From: Cycas panzhihuaensis
Lineage: Eukaryota; Cycadophyta
DNA length: 64,000 nucleotides
Assembly (NCBI GenBank): GCA_023213395.1
Contig: CM041465.1
Span: forward strand, 121,155,741 to 121,219,740
Reading direction: 5' to 3'
Part shown: positions 1-10,800 of the stretch, in pieces
Numbering within the stretch: position 1 is the stretch's first letter
Layout: each line of letters opens with the position of its first letter
Program-made: the position numbers and the translations under genes
Notes under the pieces: generated by a model
Databases searched by the model: none
What the model was told of the DNA's origin: nothing
The model's input: only the letters and a program-made list of their open reading frames with translations

Positions 1-293
1 GAGGCATCAATATTGGGGCTTACACATCACATCCAATACTTATTCTCTACCTTCATCACACAATATATTAGGATGACTTAAATTTTGGCTTTGAGGCCCT
101 AAAATAATCAACCATCATTTTTAGTCATTCATCTCATAAATGTTCAAAACCAACAAGCAAGCGCTATGTGTGACATTCACCAAACAAGCACACTTGATAT
201 CCTAGCCATAGTAGGTTGTGGGTTTGATGGTGCTTTATGCACAAGCCACCATATGGATTGTATGTGCACCCATGACATCTTGGGAATGGTAGG
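1..293. other. Host flank left of element A
   Basis: Low-copy-looking sequence that resumes at 26844 on the far side of element A, since the GTAGG at 289-293 is repeated at 26839-26843. No recognisable exon, RNA gene or repeat is seen apart from its last 46 bases, which were duplicated together with the LTR. Given the LKR/SDH exons at 27.4-27.8 kb, the simplest reading is intron sequence of that gene. That is inference. Confidence 0.5.
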
Positions 294-720
294 TGTTAAG
301 AGTAATGTTTTATCTAGGACTCATAACATATTTCTCTAGCGTACTATTGTAAGGGTTCTGTTTCGTCCTCCCCCTTCTATTATCTTGTGACAAGTGGCAC
401 TCATGCATGAGCCTTGTCCAAGATTCTTATATGTTGTACTATATTTATAGAGGGTTCTCGCTCATTAATGACATTGATCATTTACCATCTAGATTGTATG
501 TGCACCCATGACATCTTGGTGATGGTAGGTGTTAAGAGCAATGTTTTATCTAGAACTCATAACACATTTCTCTAATGTACTATTGTAAGGGTTATGTGTC
601 ATCCTCCCTCTTCTGTTATCTTGTGACAAGTGGCACTCATGCATTGAGCCTTGTCCGTGATTCTCATATGTTGTACTATATTTATAGAGGGTTCTCCCTC
701 ATTAATGACATCGATCATTT
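248..720 (+). repeat. Tandem duplication of host flank plus LTR of element A
   Basis: Unit 1 (248-483) and unit 2 (484-720) are about 236 bp each and align end to end. Each holds 46 bp of host flank, the GTAGG target site and the first ~190 bp of the A LTR. By eye they differ at about 20 positions plus one 1-base indel, so the duplication is old. Unit 1 stops before the LTR end; only the second LTR (530-732) is complete and followed by a primer-binding site. Confidence 0.85.
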
Positions 721-732
721 CTGAGTTTAACA
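530..732 (+). repeat. 5' LTR of element A
   Basis: The sequence runs from TGTTAAGAG to GTTTAACA, 203 bp, and pairs with 26641-26838. A TATA-like stretch, tatatttatagaggg, lies near 677-691 and probably marks the promoter region. The left boundary is preceded by the GTAGG target site. Confidence 0.88.
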
Positions 733-747
733 TGGTATCAGAGCAAG
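733..747 (+). other. Primer-binding site of element A
   Basis: tggtatcagagcaag begins directly after the LTR. tggtatcagagc is complementary to the 3' end of plant initiator tRNA-Met, the usual copia primer. Confidence 0.9.
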
Positions 748-1129
748 GTGTATTTCTCACCTGAATGTGAACCCAGTTAGATTTTTGAAGAAGAGTCAGC
801 TAGAGGTTTTGAGATAAATCAAGGAAGCTCAAGTCCAATACTAAAGGACATTGTCAGTGAATCATCAAGTAAACAATAGTTGTAGACAAAGAATGGATAG
901 CGCAGACGATGTACGAACGTGTATGGACAGTACAGACTAGAATTTTCAAAGTGGTTAGAATCACTTGAAAATTTACCAGCAGATTCATCTAATCAAGGCC
1001 ATCATCTTTCTCCAAAAGGTCGATTGCAAATAACCAATATTTCGGGTAGTTTTTTAGTAGTTTCAGAAGATGTGGGTTTGAATCTTCCACTGAAGATTTC
1101 TTCAATTTTGCTTCAAATCTTCAAGTAAA
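748..1129 (+). other. Leader of element A, first part
   Basis: Untranslated leader between the primer site and the insertion of P; it continues at 6702 after P. The GTAAA at 1125-1129 is the target duplication of P. The short open frame at 919-1128 is most likely fortuitous. Confidence 0.7.
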
Positions 1130-1503
1130 TGTCAGAATGAGGGATATAAGCTAGCCTTACAACATAAATCACATGCAGAATGAAGCAAGAGGTGATGATA
1201 CGTCAACAAGACTTAACTCTTCAATTCTCATTAAAAAGGAATGAATGGTACAATTACATATTTATAACTTTACACTAAGTCTAAACATAGGAGGTGGTTC
1301 AACAAACTCTAACGTTTCCATGAAATTTGGTGTGCTCAAATCACCTCATACATGTTTTGAGTATCTTGGACTTCTAGAACTTTGACCAAGTATATTCTCT
1401 CTCTAGAATATTCTCATATAGAATATTCCATGTGAGCAATTATTCTAATGAACCTAAAATGAACTTAAATGAAATGAAATGGGAATGTACATTATTTCTA
1501 ACA
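1130..1503 (-). repeat. 3' LTR of element P
   Basis: 374 bp, the partner of 6328-6701. A purine tract, read as gggaggg on the minus strand (1504-1510), lies directly inside it, as expected for the plus-strand primer of reverse transcription. Confidence 0.93.
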
Positions 1504-1510
1504 CCCTCCC

Positions 1511-2384
1511 ATAACGTTAAGTTCATTTTCTCTTACAAACATTAATTTCCTTAATCTCAAAATTTTCACGACTCAATGCTTTGGTGAGTAAGTTTGCAAT
1601 TTGATCACTTGAGCTACAGTAGATCAATTCGACTATACCTTTCTCCACTTGTTCCTGAATAAAATGATGATGAATTTCCACGTGTTTGCTCCTTGCGTGG
1701 AAAACTGGATTCTTTGATAGTTGGATTGCACCTTGATTGTCACAAAATTATTGAGTAGGTTCATCTTGATCAAGTTTGAAGTGGCTAAGAAGTCCTGTAA
1801 GCCAAATAGCCTCACAAGTTGCAAGCATCGCAGCCTTTGTATTCAACTTCAGTAGATGATAAGGAAACTGTTTGTTGTAATTTATTGCTCCATGAGATCA
1901 TTCTAGGATTGAGTGCAAATGAATATCCTGATGTAGATCTTCTTGTGTTAGCCTCTCCTGCCCAGTCTAAGTCAGTGAATCCATGTAGTACAAATTCAAA
2001 AGATTTCTGAAATAGTAGACCAAACCAAATAGTTCCACGAACGTATTTCAAAATGCGCTTTGCTGCTTTCCAATGTAATATGGAAGGAGCATTCATATAT
2101 CTTGATACAATACCAACAGCATAACTCAAATCAAGTCTAGTGTTAGTCAAATATATGAGACTTCCCACTAGTTGCCTATATAGAGTTTCATCTACTATTT
2201 TATCATTGCTTTCTTTTACCAATTTGAGACCAACTTCCATTGGAGTTGAGATTGGTTTACAAATCTCCATATGGAAGCGTTTTAACAAATTATAAGCATA
2301 CTTTGACTGAGATACAAAGATATGATCTTTCTTCTGCCATATTTCCATTTCTAGGTAGAAGTGCAATAGACTAAGATTGGTCAT
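1511..2384 (-). pseudogene. RNase H region of element P
   Basis: C-terminal pol domain, which degrades the RNA strand during reverse transcription. The open part (1812-2384) carries copia RNase H signatures: a YRQLVGSLIYLTNTRLDLS segment, then TDLDWAGE, and SLSSTEVEY near the end. The frame is lost at about 1815. The rest (FCDNQ-type and RSKHVEIHHHF-type motifs) continues in another minus frame to about 1530, so at least one frameshift separates the two parts. Confidence 0.88.
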
Positions 2385-3050
2385 ATCAAAAGCTTTTGAT
2401 AATTGCCTTTTGAGTATGTTGATCCTTTAAACACTAGATCTAGTCAAAATAAGATCATCCACATACAAAGCTACAATCAGGATATCATCATCCTTATGTA
2501 ACACATACAAACTATGATCAGATTTACATCTTGTGAACCCATGTGAGACAAAATATTCATCAACGCGTGAATACCACGACCTTGGTGCCTGTTTTAGCCC
2601 ATAAAGAGATTTCTTCAACTTGCAAACAAGTTGTTCATTTCCTTCTTTTTTAAACCCTTCTGGTTGTTTCATATAGACTTCTTCATTCAAAATGTTATTC
2701 AAGAAGGCATTTTTTATATCCATTTGATGAAGTTCCCAACTGAACTGAGCTGCAAGAGAAATCAACATCCTTAGAGTAGTCATCTTTGCTACGGGTGTGA
2801 AAGTCTCTTCATAATCAATTCCTGGTGTTTGAGAGTAGCCTTTTGCAACAAGTCAAGCCTTGTATCTTTCTATGGCACCATTAGATTGATACTTGAATCG
2901 ATACACCCAACTGCAACCAATTACCTTTTTGCCTTGAGGTAATTTGACAAGATCCCAAGTGTCATTTTTCATGATAGAGTCATATTCTTCATTCATGGCT
3001 TTTTGCCAATGAGTTACAACTTTGGCTTCATGAAATGTTTGTGGCTCTTC
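2385..3050 (-). pseudogene. Reverse transcriptase of element P
   Basis: The RT begins after the MNEEYDSIMKNDTWDLV segment (about 3000), shows DIKNAFLNNIL, then [16 protein letters not shown], and the catalytic box as LYVDDLILT (about 2445-2475). The YVDD active site is therefore intact. A frame break near 2800-2855 separates the N-terminal third from the rest and another near 2400 separates RT from RNase H. No full-length polyprotein can be read. Confidence 0.9.
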
Positions 3051-3977
3051 AACACTTAAGAGATTTGTCATCAAAGCAAGATTAGTTTCACTTCTTGTTT
3101 GAATTCCAGAATCTAAGTTTACTTCTCCAGATTCTCGAATGGTTTGTAAATACCATTTTGGCAATTTCTTTGAAGAACTAGGAAAAGATGTAGAAGTAGG
3201 AATAGAAGAAGTGGAAGTTTGACTATGATCACTTTCTATACTATCCTCACTATCACATATTTCTTTTCCTTTATGTTTTTGTTCTTCTTCTATAGGTACA
3301 ATGAGCTGATCATCTTCTTCTATTTCTTGAAACAACACATCTCTACTTATGACAATTTTCTTGTCAGTGAGACTCCAAAGCCTATATGCTTTTGATGCCA
3401 AGTTGTAACCTACAAGAATACATTTTGTACTCTTGTCATGAAGTTTGTGCCTTCTTTTGTTAGGCACATGTGCATAAGCAATACATCCAAATATTTTAGG
3501 ATGTGCAGCATAAGGTTTTACATTTGTCCAAGCTTCTTCTGGAGTTATGTTTCTAACTACCTTTGTAGGACTAATAGTTAACAGGTACACAGTTGTATTA
3601 ACAACTTCTCCCTAAAGCCCTTTAAGAACATTTCTTGCCTTCATCATACATCATGCCATTTCGAGAATGGTACGATTCTTTCGCTTTGCAATACCATTTT
3701 GTTGTGGAGTATTTGCTGTTGTAAGTTGATGTTGTATCCCATGATTTTTGTAAAAATTAATTAATTCAATGGATAGATATTCGCCTCCGCTGTCACTTCT
3801 CAATATTTTTATCTTTCTATTGGAATGATTTTCAACTTCAGCTTTGAATTCTCTAAACTTTGCAAAAGCATCAGATTTGTTTTTAATGAGATAAACCCCA
3901 ACACTTTCTTGTGAAATCATCAATAAAGGTGATGAAGTATTGTGCTTCTCCATATGATTGTGGTGAAATTGGCCCAC
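3051..3977 (-). pseudogene. Integrase of element P, catalytic glutamate replaced
   Basis: The 3651-3977 frame contains LRSDSGGEYLS (second Asp of the DDE triad), then TPQQNGIAKRKNRT. Copia integrases normally have AERKNRT here and that Glu completes the triad; P has Lys. The C-terminal part (3051-3590) has the usual FGCIAYAHVP and KCILVGYN motifs followed by an acidic, serine-rich linker. Between protease and the integrase core the GAG-pre-integrase zinc module (WHxRxGH and CxxC) is not seen, which suggests an internal deletion near 3980-4010. Confidence 0.85.
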
Positions 3978-3992
3978 ACAAGTTAGAGTGTA

Positions 3993-4436
3993 CTAATTCC
4001 AACTTCTCCAAGTGCCAGAGAATTTATAGACTCCATTCTCATGTACACGTTGAGCTATTACATCATTGTCTTTTTTAATCAAACACCTTGATTTATCAAA
4101 TTCTACCTTGATATCTTGTTTAGCTATGCAACTAACAGATAATAGGTTGTGCTTGAAGGAGGGTACAAATAGCACATTGGAAACTTTAAAGGTTCCATAA
4201 TTTAGTTGACGAATGCAGATGGTGCCACAACCAACAAGTTGATGCTGACTATTGTCTCCAAGTACAATGGGAGGAATGCTACACTCCTTTATGTCTTCAA
4301 ACCAATCTTTTTGATATGATATATGTTTTGAAGCTCCAGAATCAACATACCATTCACATGAATTTTGGTTTGTAGCATTGAATACAAAAACTTTGTCATT
4401 TTCTTTTGTTGACAAAGCAGTTGTAGATTTCTTCAT
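3993..4436 (-). pseudogene. Protease of element P
   Basis: Aspartic protease domain with the active-site motif WYVDSGASKH, then HNLLSVSCIAKQDIKVEF toward the C-terminal side, as in copia polyproteins. It is open for 147 codons and the catalytic DSG is kept. The frame ends at [12 protein letters not shown], where the GAG-pre-integrase segment would be expected. Confidence 0.88.
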
Positions 4437-4472
4437 ATTAGCCTTCTTTTTCCAGCACTGAATTTCAAGATG

Positions 4473-5194
4473 TCATTTCTTATTGCAATATTTGCAAGTA
4501 ACATCATTTTTTGATTTTTGAGTGTTGTTGTTGCTTGCTTGAGGTTGATGCTTTGGAACATGATTTAGAGGTTTTTTCTTGAATTTTGATGCAAGTAGAA
4601 TAGAGCTACTTCCTCCTTCGTTATAAAAACCCATCTGTTGTTCCTCTTGCAATAGTAAACCACTTAACTCCTCAAATGTTAGAGGTTCTGGTCTACTTGT
4701 AAGGCATATACTTGTCACAAATATGTGAAATCCTACATGCAAGCTATTCAAGGTAATGCTAACAAGCTCTTTATCTTGAATATCTTCACCAACTGCAATA
4801 AGTTGTTCCTTAATTTCTTTCAGCTTTTGCAAATGTGAAGTGATAGAGTCGTTGTTTGTCATTTTACATGAATAGAGCTGATTTCTTAAATTCAAGGCTC
4901 TTGTTTCATTTTTTATTTCAAATAAATCTTTAAGAGTCTTCCAAGCTTCTTATACAAGTGTCTTGCCTTGAAGATGAGTGATCAACTCATCAGCTACTAA
5001 TAGATTAATAATTGCCAATGCCTTTTGGTTTCTATCAAACCAAGCTGCCTCTTCGATCTCATCAATTGGATTTTGTTCAGGTCTCTTATCTTTCTCTTCA
5101 TAATCTTCATAAGCCTTTGTAAGGCTAAAATGTTCGAAATTTTGAATTTCCAAGTTACATAGTTTTTGCCATCAAGTTTTTGTGAATCTGGCAA
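4473..5194 (-). pseudogene. Gag of element P
   Basis: Nucleocapsid protein of copia type. The start at 5194 opens with DGKNYVTWKFKISNIL, resembling the usual N-terminal gag motif. The frame shifts near 5130 into 4950-5153, and again before 4895. The zinc knuckle (CKYCNKK, stop, HLEIQCW) carries a stop codon inside it, near 4473. At least three lesions make this gag non-functional as read. Confidence 0.87.
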
Positions 5195-6314
5195 AATATA
5201 TCCTCCAATGTTGACCGAGGTCAGTATGACAAATGCTTATACTACCGCAAGTATGAGAATTTTTCTCAGTGACCGCAAGTTAGTTAAAGTATTCTCAAAG
5301 ATAATTCTTTAAAGAGGAAGAAAAAGGAAAGTTATGAAAAGAGAGTAAGTATATTCAAAAAAATATACTACACTTAATTCTCTTAATGATTCCATTAAAT
5401 ACCTTGAAGAAGATATAATGTCAATTCTAATCTTACATGTTAGACCCACTATGAGGAACAATAATTTTTAGTCCTCTTTAATTTAAAAAGTATATTCTAA
5501 AAAAGGAAGATTAAAACTCCTTAAAACTTTATAAAAGGAGCTTTATATCACAAAGAGAATATTCTTTAAGGAATATGCTAATGTTTATAACATAAAGTTA
5601 TAAACATTAGCCTTTGAATATATATATAAATTTGTCGCCAGGAGCGATCGGATTTTTTATTTTTTCGCTCGCCGCTGCTTGACGCCCGCCCCGCTCGCAA
5701 CTTTTGGCGCCCGTTTGACGTCCGGCCTGCTCGCAACTTCGCGTCCCGTCGACGCCCAGCCTGCTCGCAACTTCCGCGCCTGCTCGTTGTTCGGTCCCGT
5801 CTCCAACTTTCGACGCCTGTTTATCGTCTGGCCCCATCTCCAATGTTCGGCGCTCGTTTGCAACGTCTCGTCGACATCCTCTGGCGAGTCTTCACAATCT
5901 AGCTGCTCTGACTGTCTTTTTGTGCAGATTGCAATAGTACAGGACATTTAAGGATGTAGGGCCAACAGATTGTAGAGTGAGTAGTGTGTAACTTTGACAA
6001 TTGAAGAAAGATAGGCGATGGATTATAGTCAGTGACAGAGTAATGGAGAGCGTTTCTCTCAAGGTCGGTTTGAGTGGGCGATTGTGCAGACAAACTTGCG
6101 TGTGTAGATGGAACAAATAGCAGCAGCTAAGCTACGAGCTGATAGGGATGGCACCTACAGCCATGCAGACGGTTTGAATAGAATATTCAGCTCTCCGATA
6201 AGCTATCTCTTGTTCAGATATGTCAGAATCTGAGACACTTGGCAATAACCATTAATGCTTTATGCAGAGACAGAATCTAACAAGCATGGGATATCACACA
6301 CTTGTCAATAACCT
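5195..6314 (-). other. Leader of element P, with a GC-rich repetitive block
   Basis: 1.1-kb untranslated leader. The 5280-5620 part is AT-rich with repeated runs of the aaagagga and ctctttaa kind. The 5640-5900 part is strikingly GC-rich and made of imperfect copies of a unit containing cctgctcgcaacttc and gcgcccg. Open frames in 5607-6116 come from this biased composition and are not genes. Confidence 0.75.
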
Positions 6315-6327
6315 GGCTCTGATGCCA
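6315..6327 (-). other. Primer-binding site of element P
   Basis: Read on the minus strand as tggcatcagagcc, directly adjoining the 5' LTR. It is an initiator tRNA-Met site with C in place of the usual T at the fourth base. Confidence 0.9.
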
Positions 6328-6701
6328 TGTCAGAATGAGGGATATAAACTAGCCTTACAACATAAATCACATGCAGAATAAATCAAGAGGTGATGATACG
6401 TCAACAAGTCTTAACTCTCCAATTCTCATTAAAAGGGAATGAATGGTATAATTACATATTTATAACTTTACATTAAGTCTAAACATAGGAGGTGGTTCAA
6501 CAAACTCCAACGCTCGCATGAAATTTGGTGTGCTCAAACCACCTCATAAATGTTTTGAGTATCTTGGACTTCTAGAACTTTGACCAAGTATATTCTCTCT
6601 CTAGAATATTCTCATATAGAATATTCCATGTGAGCAATTATTCTAATGAACCTAAAATGAACTTAAATGAAATGAAATGGGATTGTAGATTATTTCTAAC
6701 A
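6328..6701 (-). repeat. 5' LTR of element P
   Basis: 374 bp from TGTCAG to TTCTAACA, the partner of 1130-1503. GTAAA at 6702-6706 is the target duplication. Confidence 0.93.
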
Positions 6702-7770
6702 GTAAAACCTATAATAAAATCTTCTTCTTTTCAACATGCTTCATTTGAGACAGATTTTGAGCTTTTTCATAGAGTTATTTGAAAGGTATGAGCATTTTTG
6801 CTTAAAAACCCTAATCGCCAGTGAGGGTTTCAACCTTATTTTCTGCTCAAACCGAAAGAGCTTTTAGGAAAATTTTTCTAGATTTAGATTCTACATCACA
6901 AGGGCTTTCATTTTTTCTTGAATGTACACTTGCATTTTTCATACATTTATATATCATACGATTGTACGACCCATAAATACTGCTACCAGGTCCTCTTTTA
7001 CTCAATCTTAGTAAATTAAGAATGGCCTCATCAGTAGTTGCAGTTGTTGAAGTTGATAAGCTCACTAAAACCAATTTCAGCCTTTAGAAAATCAAAATAA
7101 AGGGATTGCTAAGAGCAAAAAGTGCCTGGAAAATTGTGATTGGGGAAAAAAAAGAAACTTACTGACATTGTTAAGCAGATAGCTTGGGAGGAAAGGGATA
7201 GCATAGCTATTGCTATTCTTAATCTCTCAATCTCAAATTCACTTCTATCCTATGTAAATGGAATTGAAACCTCCCCAGAAATCTAAAAAGTAGTGATATA
7301 TTTGTTCAGTGAAAGAAATGAGGCCCGAATAATTGCTATTAGGGAAGAATTATATAAATTGAGAATGAGAGAAAATCAACTTGTTTTAGAATTTGTTGTC
7401 AAAGTAAACAGTGTAAAAAATAATCTTATGATAGTTGGAGATAAGATAACTGACACAGAACTGGTTCATTTGGTGTTAAATAAATTGCCCAAATCTTTTG
7501 ACAATATTGTCAACATACTTACAGGAGGAGGTCAGACTACAAAAATTACTTTTGAGGCCCTAATAGGACACATGTGAAACCAAGAATAGAGAAATAAAAG
7601 GTAGAAAGAAGATGCATAAGTAGACGAAGCATTTGTGTCCAAACTTAACTCGGGTAGCAAAGGATGAGGACAGTCCAGCTTTCAAGCTTGAGGCCAAACA
7701 CCTTTGACAAGCACTAGAGAACGATGGACAGAAGGAAGAGGCAGAGCAAAATCTGCTCCGCTATGAGAAT
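6702..7770 (+). pseudogene. Gag of element A with the end of its leader
   Basis: The leader resumes after P. Gag starts at ATG 7023 (MASSVVAVVEVDKLTK), and a TAG at about 7086 sits where copia gag normally has Trp (NFSLW). The frame breaks again before 7293; from 7293 to 7577 it reads cleanly through EARIIAIREELYKLRM and LPKSFDNIVN, typical of the copia gag core. No zinc knuckle follows: at about 7771 the sequence changes to the truncated left end of element B. Confidence 0.87.
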
Positions 7771-8230
7771 GGGGGTTCGTCCAGTTCATTGTTTATTTGG
7801 AGACTAGCCGAGCTTCGATGGACTTATGTTGTTCATGTAGTAGACTGCATTATAAATAGCTTCAGCCCAAAGATATGCAGATACATTCTTGAAGACAAGT
7901 ACAGCCCGCGCCATATTCATTATGGTTCTATTAACCCTTTTAGCAACTCCATTCTGCTGAGGGGTACCTACAATAGTTGTTTGATGCTTGATCCCTTGGT
8001 GATGCAAGAAGTCTTTGAATTCATTTGAAGTGTATTCGCCACCATTGTCTGTCCTGAGAGACTTCAGTTGATATCTGGATTTTTTCTCTATGAGAGTCTT
8101 GAATGCCTTGAATACTGTGAATGCTTCATCTTTTGATTTGAGAAAGGTCATCCATACCTTTTGAGTGAAGTCATCAATAAATGTAATGTAGTAACTCTTC
8201 CCTGTGAGAGAAGGGATAGGCATGGGCCCA
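7771..8230 (-). pseudogene. Integrase core of element B, truncated
   Basis: The frame 7804-8223 shows [14 protein letters not shown] (first Asp), LRTDNGGEYTSNEF (second Asp), and QQNGVAKRVNRT, where the triad Glu is replaced by Lys. The reading stops near NNISPSKLG, where element C continues into the integrase C-terminal part. Everything downstream is deleted. Confidence 0.9.
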
Positions 8231-8900
8231 CAGATGTCTGAGTGTACTAATTCAAGAGGTTGATTGGCTTTCCATTGACACTGGGGAAATGGTTGTCAGT
8301 GGGATTTGGCAATAATGCAACCTTCACATTTGAACGGCTTAGAGGAAAATGCAGGTAGACACAGGTGGAATGGGAGATTTCCTTAAGTCAATCAAGTTTG
8401 ACGTGCCCCATGCGAGCATGCCAGAGAACTTCTGGGGACAGCTTGGAATGAGTCAAGGTGACATTATATGCAAATTCTTCTTCGACATAGATGGGGGCAG
8501 CAACTTCGTATGCGGAAGAAGACAACGTGGTTCCAGTCAGTCTAAGTAGCTTACCTTCAAGTTTCCCAATCATCACCACAGAACATGAAGGCGGGTGAAT
8601 AACACTAAGAACTTGATCATCAGTTGTGACACTCAGGTCGAATCCACGGGAGACAAGTGTGGATAACGACAGAAGGTTTTGTTTGAGATGGGGAATATAC
8701 AAGACATCTTTTAAAGTAAAATTGGGCAGGCCTGGGAGCTTCAGGTGGATGGAGCCCATGCCTTGAACAGGTTATGTCGACTTATCAACCATGTGTATTA
8801 CTTTGGTGACCTCTGAATCAAAATCCTGGAAGAAGTCTCGGTGACAAGTCATGTGCTGGGTAGCTCCTGTGTCCATAACCTAGTTTGATGATGATGTTGA
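8231..8900 (-). pseudogene. Protease and GAG-pre-integrase of element B
   Basis: After the gag C-terminus a TAG replaces the Trp codon just before VMDTGATQ, the protease active site (near 8870-8885). The frame 8388-8759 then reads the protease C-terminal half (LKQNLLSLSTLVSRGFDLSV) into WHARMGH, the histidine half of the zinc-binding module ahead of integrase. Its cysteine half lies near 8310-8390 after a frame break. Confidence 0.85.
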
Positions 8901-10042
8901 CGTAGTATTTGCCTGTCCAAGAGGTTGAGGTAGTGGGGAATCAAGCTGATAAATGGTTGTGCCACAGTGTGCCTCAATGTACCTCTTAGGTCTAGAAGCA
9001 ACAGATGAAGTGGATGCTTTCCTGCTTTGTTGAATACGTGCCTTAATGAGATTTGCTCCTGCAAATAAGTCATCATGACTCTTATCAACATTGTGGGCTT
9101 GATGTTGTTGTTGTTGATGACGAGGCAATCTATTGTAGTCAATGCGGCAATCTTTTGCAAGGTGTCCTTTCCTCTTACACCTTTGACACATGGGAGCATT
9201 GTTGTTTGACCATCTCTGATTGACAGTCTTTTGACTACTGTTGTGCTGTTGACCTTGTTGTTGCCTCTGTTGTTGTCCCTATTGCTTTCCCCTTCCTCTT
9301 TTGCGACCTCTTCTTCCTCCACGTGAAGATTGACCTTGTTGTTTGGTGTAGTATACTTCCTCGTCCATGTTAGCTTCAAAGGCTGCATTAGGATGTGAAT
9401 CTGAAAGTGGGAAGCTGGTAGCGAAGGTCTTGTCATGTTCAATAAGCTTCTCAGCTAACACTTCGAAGTCGAGAGTCTTGATGTGCGGATGTCGAAGATT
9501 GCCTAGCGAGTTCTTATAATCGAGGCGTCTGACTTGTTGAATTAGGAAGGCCCAAGTTATGCATTGGGTTTTAAAATCCCTGTCAATGGCCTGTTTAATG
9601 GGGCGAAGAGCATTGATGGTTTCATGTGCTCGCCCTTTTTGCATTTGCATCTTGTTCATCTTCAATGCCATATGAACAAACTCCAGGTCTGATCGAGTAT
9701 CAAAGTTTCTTTTGAGGACTTTGAGGACCTTTAAGGCAGTGTCATGCTGCGTGTCATCGATCAGGTTGTGCAACGAGTAATCTGTAATTAGTAGGATCGT
9801 TGCTCTAATCTTGTGGTCTTCAATGATCCACAGTCGCCGTTGTGGATTATTAAGTGGAAGAGTTGGAGGTGTGCCACCAGTTAGTGGTGTGGTGTCGGTA
9901 GCAGCTACTATCGAGGTTGACTCCAAGTGGTCCAGCTAGAGTCCCTTGTATTTGGCTCCGTTCTTGACTTTCGTGAACCATAGATCCAAATTCTCCTTCC
10001 CCTTTGGTGTATAGTTCACATTCTGCTTGAAGTTGATCAACA
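8880..10042 (-). pseudogene. Gag of element B
   Basis: It starts at the ATG spanning 10041-10043, where Q inserted, and reads KGKENLDLWFTKVKNG before a frame break near 9936. The long frame 9279-9926 carries DYSLHNLIDDTQHDTALKV, the gag core and a basic Arg/Gly-rich tail. The frame 8880-9191 has a complete zinc knuckle, CQRCKRKGHLAKDC. The retained knuckle and core make B the best gag reference for family alpha in this window. Confidence 0.88.
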
Positions 10043-10411
10043 TGTAAGAATGAGTGGATAAGAGGAGAAGACATGTCATAAAGCACATGTGAAAAGACAC
10101 AAGAGATGACAATACGACAAATGATTTAGAACTCTCCAAATTCTCATTAAGTAAATATGAATAATACAATACATATTTATAACTTTACACTAAGTCTAAA
10201 CATAGGATGTGGTTCAACAACTCCCATGATTTTTGGTGTGTGCTCAAACTACCTCATTAATAGTTGGAGCATCTTTCACTTCTAGAAACTTTGACTAAGA
10301 ATCTTCTCTCACTAGAATATTCTTATCAAGAATATTCTATGTGAGCAATTATTCTAATGAAATGAAATGAACTTAAATGGACATGTAATGGGAATGTACA
10401 TTATTCCAACA
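10043..10411 (-). repeat. 3' LTR of element Q
   Basis: 369 bp, the partner of 21621-21987, with a few substitutions and one 2-base GT expansion. The purine tract (minus-strand gggaggg, 10412-10418) follows inside and is split from the rest of Q by element C. Confidence 0.92.
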
Positions 10412-10420
10412 CCCTCCCAT

Positions 10421-10789
10421 TGTTGAGGGAATGGATCTAGGGATCTAGTGCACTAACACTACACAATGGCAAATAGTGGAGGCAAGCACAATGTACTCAA
10501 CAAGAGAATGCTAATAGCTTGAGCTCAAAGAGGAGAAGTGTAGAATATGATCACTCTCCATGTAATTTCAGCTTATATATAATGAGGATGCTCATTAGGG
10601 TTTGGAATTTGAGTTTTCCCTCCCAATGACATTCAAATGAGATTACATGAAATTACAATGAAATGAACTTTATGTCATTTCACTTAAGTGACTTAGGCAT
10701 AGTCACCTTATCCTAAAGTTATAAACATAAAAGTGACTTTATCTAATTCTAACTTCATGAAATGACCATGTGACATTAACATTGTCACA
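10421..10789 (-). repeat. 3' LTR of element C
   Basis: 369 bp from TGTTGAGGG to ATTGTCACA, apparently identical to 17790-18158. The adjoining purine tract is the minus-strand run aagggggggat (10790-10800). Confidence 0.95.
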
Positions 10790-10800
10790 ATCCCCCCCTT

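Larger units (their letters stand above)
1130..6701 (-). mobile_element. Ty1/copia element P (family beta), complete structure
   Basis: Two 374-bp LTRs (1130-1503 and 6328-6701) begin TG and end CA and are flanked by perfect GTAAA duplications (1125-1129 and 6702-6706). The minus-strand order is LTR, primer site, leader, gag, protease, integrase, RT, RNase H, purine tract, LTR, which is the copia order. By eye the LTRs differ at about 16 of 374 positions, so insertion is not recent. The coding region has stops and frameshifts and seems to lack the zinc-binding N-terminal part of integrase. It is inserted in the leader of A, opposite in orientation to A. Confidence 0.95.

Noticed and set aside
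170-293. Reading frame from 5' of element A that stays open into 26844-26880 if A is disregarded
   Set aside because: Only some 55 codons and no recognised similarity; chance open frames of this size are common.
733-747. tRNA-like tggtatcagagc sequences near several LTRs
   Set aside because: They are primer-binding sites complementary to tRNA-iMet 3' ends, not tRNA genes; no cloverleaf surrounds them.
5607-6116. Several overlapping open frames on both strands in the leader of P
   Set aside because: They follow from GC-rich repetitive sequence lacking stops; no domain is recognised.
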